NCBI GenBank assembly: GCA_031275525.1
Contig: JAISOP010000064.1
Coordinates: 1-5,450, forward strand
DNA from: Tannerella sp.
GTDB taxonomy: Bacteria > Bacteroidota > Bacteroidia > Bacteroidales > Tannerellaceae
Direction: 5' to 3'
DNA length: 5,450 nucleotides
A model generated the notes under the pieces. It worked only from the letters and a program-made list of their open reading frames with translations, had not been told where the DNA came from and did no database searches. The translations under genes were made by a program, and so were the position numbers. Of the stretch, positions 5,083-5,450 are shown in pieces (positions within the stretch are counted from its first letter, which is position 1; each line of letters opens with the position of its first letter).

Positions 5083-5450
5083 GGCACCGAGTTGTGCCGA
5101 TCGTCGGCACTGAGTTGTGCCGATCATCGGCACCGAGTTGTGCCGATTATCGGCACCGAGTTGTGCCGGTCGTCGGCACCGAGTTGTGCCGGTCGTCGGC
5201 ACCGAGTTGTGCCGATTATCGGCACCGAGTTGTGCCGATCGTCGGCACCGAGTTGTGACGGTCGTCGGCACCGGGCGGTGACGGTCATCGTCACCGAGTT
5301 GTGACGATCATCGTCACCGAGTTTTGACGGTCATCGTCACCGAGATGTGACGTTCGTCGTCACCGAGTTGTGACGCTCATCGGCACCGAGATGTGACGAT
5401 CGTCGTCACCGAGTTGTGACGGTCATCGTCACCGTGCGGTGACGATCATC
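5083..5450. repeat. Array of sixteen 23-bp palindromic tandem repeats, continuing past the window
   Basis: Exactly 16 units of 23 bp fill 5083-5450 with no insertions or deletions. Each unit is: arm GGCAC or GTCAC, spacer usually CGAGTT, arm GTGCC or GTGAC, linker GNTYRTC. Arms pair within a unit (5-bp stem, 6-nt loop) or, more strongly, across unit junctions. For example GTGCCGATTATCGGCAC (5140-5156) is a perfect 8+1+8 palindrome. Units 1-7 use GGCAC/GTGCC; units 10-13, 15 and 16 use GTCAC/GTGAC; units 8, 9 and 14 are hybrids. Units 9 and 16 have altered loops that lengthen the internal stem (unit 16: GTCACCG-TG-CGGTGAC). The period is not a multiple of 3, and stop codons appear in all frames once GTGAC units begin, so it is not a protein repeat. 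There are no unique spacers, so it is not a CRISPR array. Possible roles are a structural RNA, protein-binding sites, or a minisatellite. Confidence 0.9.

Noticed and set aside
5032..5304. Open reading frames on both strands across the 23-bp repeats (up to 90 codons)
   Set aside because: They exist only because the early units lack stop codons. A 23-bp period cycles through all frames, and units with GTGAC or GATCATC bring stops in. The product would be a low-complexity Cys/Arg/His repeat with no recognisable domain.
5083..5450. CRISPR array
   Set aside because: The units abut directly with no unique spacers, and the period of 23 bp is shorter than one repeat-spacer unit. No cas genes are present.

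Overview
The window reads as chromosomal DNA of a Bacteroidales-type bacterium. The MnmG and YbeY sequences resemble Bacteroides/Parabacteroides proteins. Start codons are preceded mostly by A-rich leaders instead of Shine-Dalgarno boxes. Two promoters fit the Bacteroidetes pattern (TTTG, about 19-20 nt, TAnnTTTG). GC content is balanced by eye, and the right-hand operon looks more GC-rich in its codons than mnmG. Genus is not assignable from this window; a relative of Tannerella or Parabacteroides is only a guess.

Left part (1-3045, minus strand): a tight three-gene operon read right to left. It encodes a fused SpmA-SpmB-like membrane protein (start 3045), the rRNA-maturation endoribonuclease YbeY (start 1799) and the tRNA-modification enzyme MnmG (start 1362, cut off by the window edge after 454 codons). 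The genes are 4 bp apart (spmAB/ybeY) or overlap by 4 bp at ATGA (ybeY/mnmG). The two soluble products both act on the translation machinery. The membrane protein is a gate-domain transporter-like protein of unclear job in a non-spore-former.

Middle (3046-3139): a 94-bp divergent intergenic region carrying one promoter for each side. The -7 element of one lies inside or close to the other promoter's region, so the two operons may interfere or be co-regulated.

Right operon (3140-4839, plus strand): a D-2-hydroxyacid dehydrogenase of the glyoxylate/hydroxypyruvate reductase type, then an AlkD-type DNA alkylation repair glycosylase. They overlap by 4 bp at ATGA, so they are probably translationally coupled.

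Right end (4811-5450): about 640 bp with no convincing gene but dense secondary structure. In order it holds: an AT-rich 34-bp inverted repeat that swallows the 3' end and stop codon of alkD; a perfect 30-bp inverted repeat whose core is a textbook bidirectional intrinsic terminator; a possible plus-strand promoter; two and a bit diverged 23-bp units; and then 16 uninterrupted 23-bp units running off the window edge. Each junction between units forms a 17-bp (8+1+8) palindrome. The stems change sequence along the array while mostly remaining paired, and most substitutions within the stem turn A-U pairs into G-U pairs on the plus-strand RNA. This array is the most unusual object in the window and I do not recognise it as a described element.
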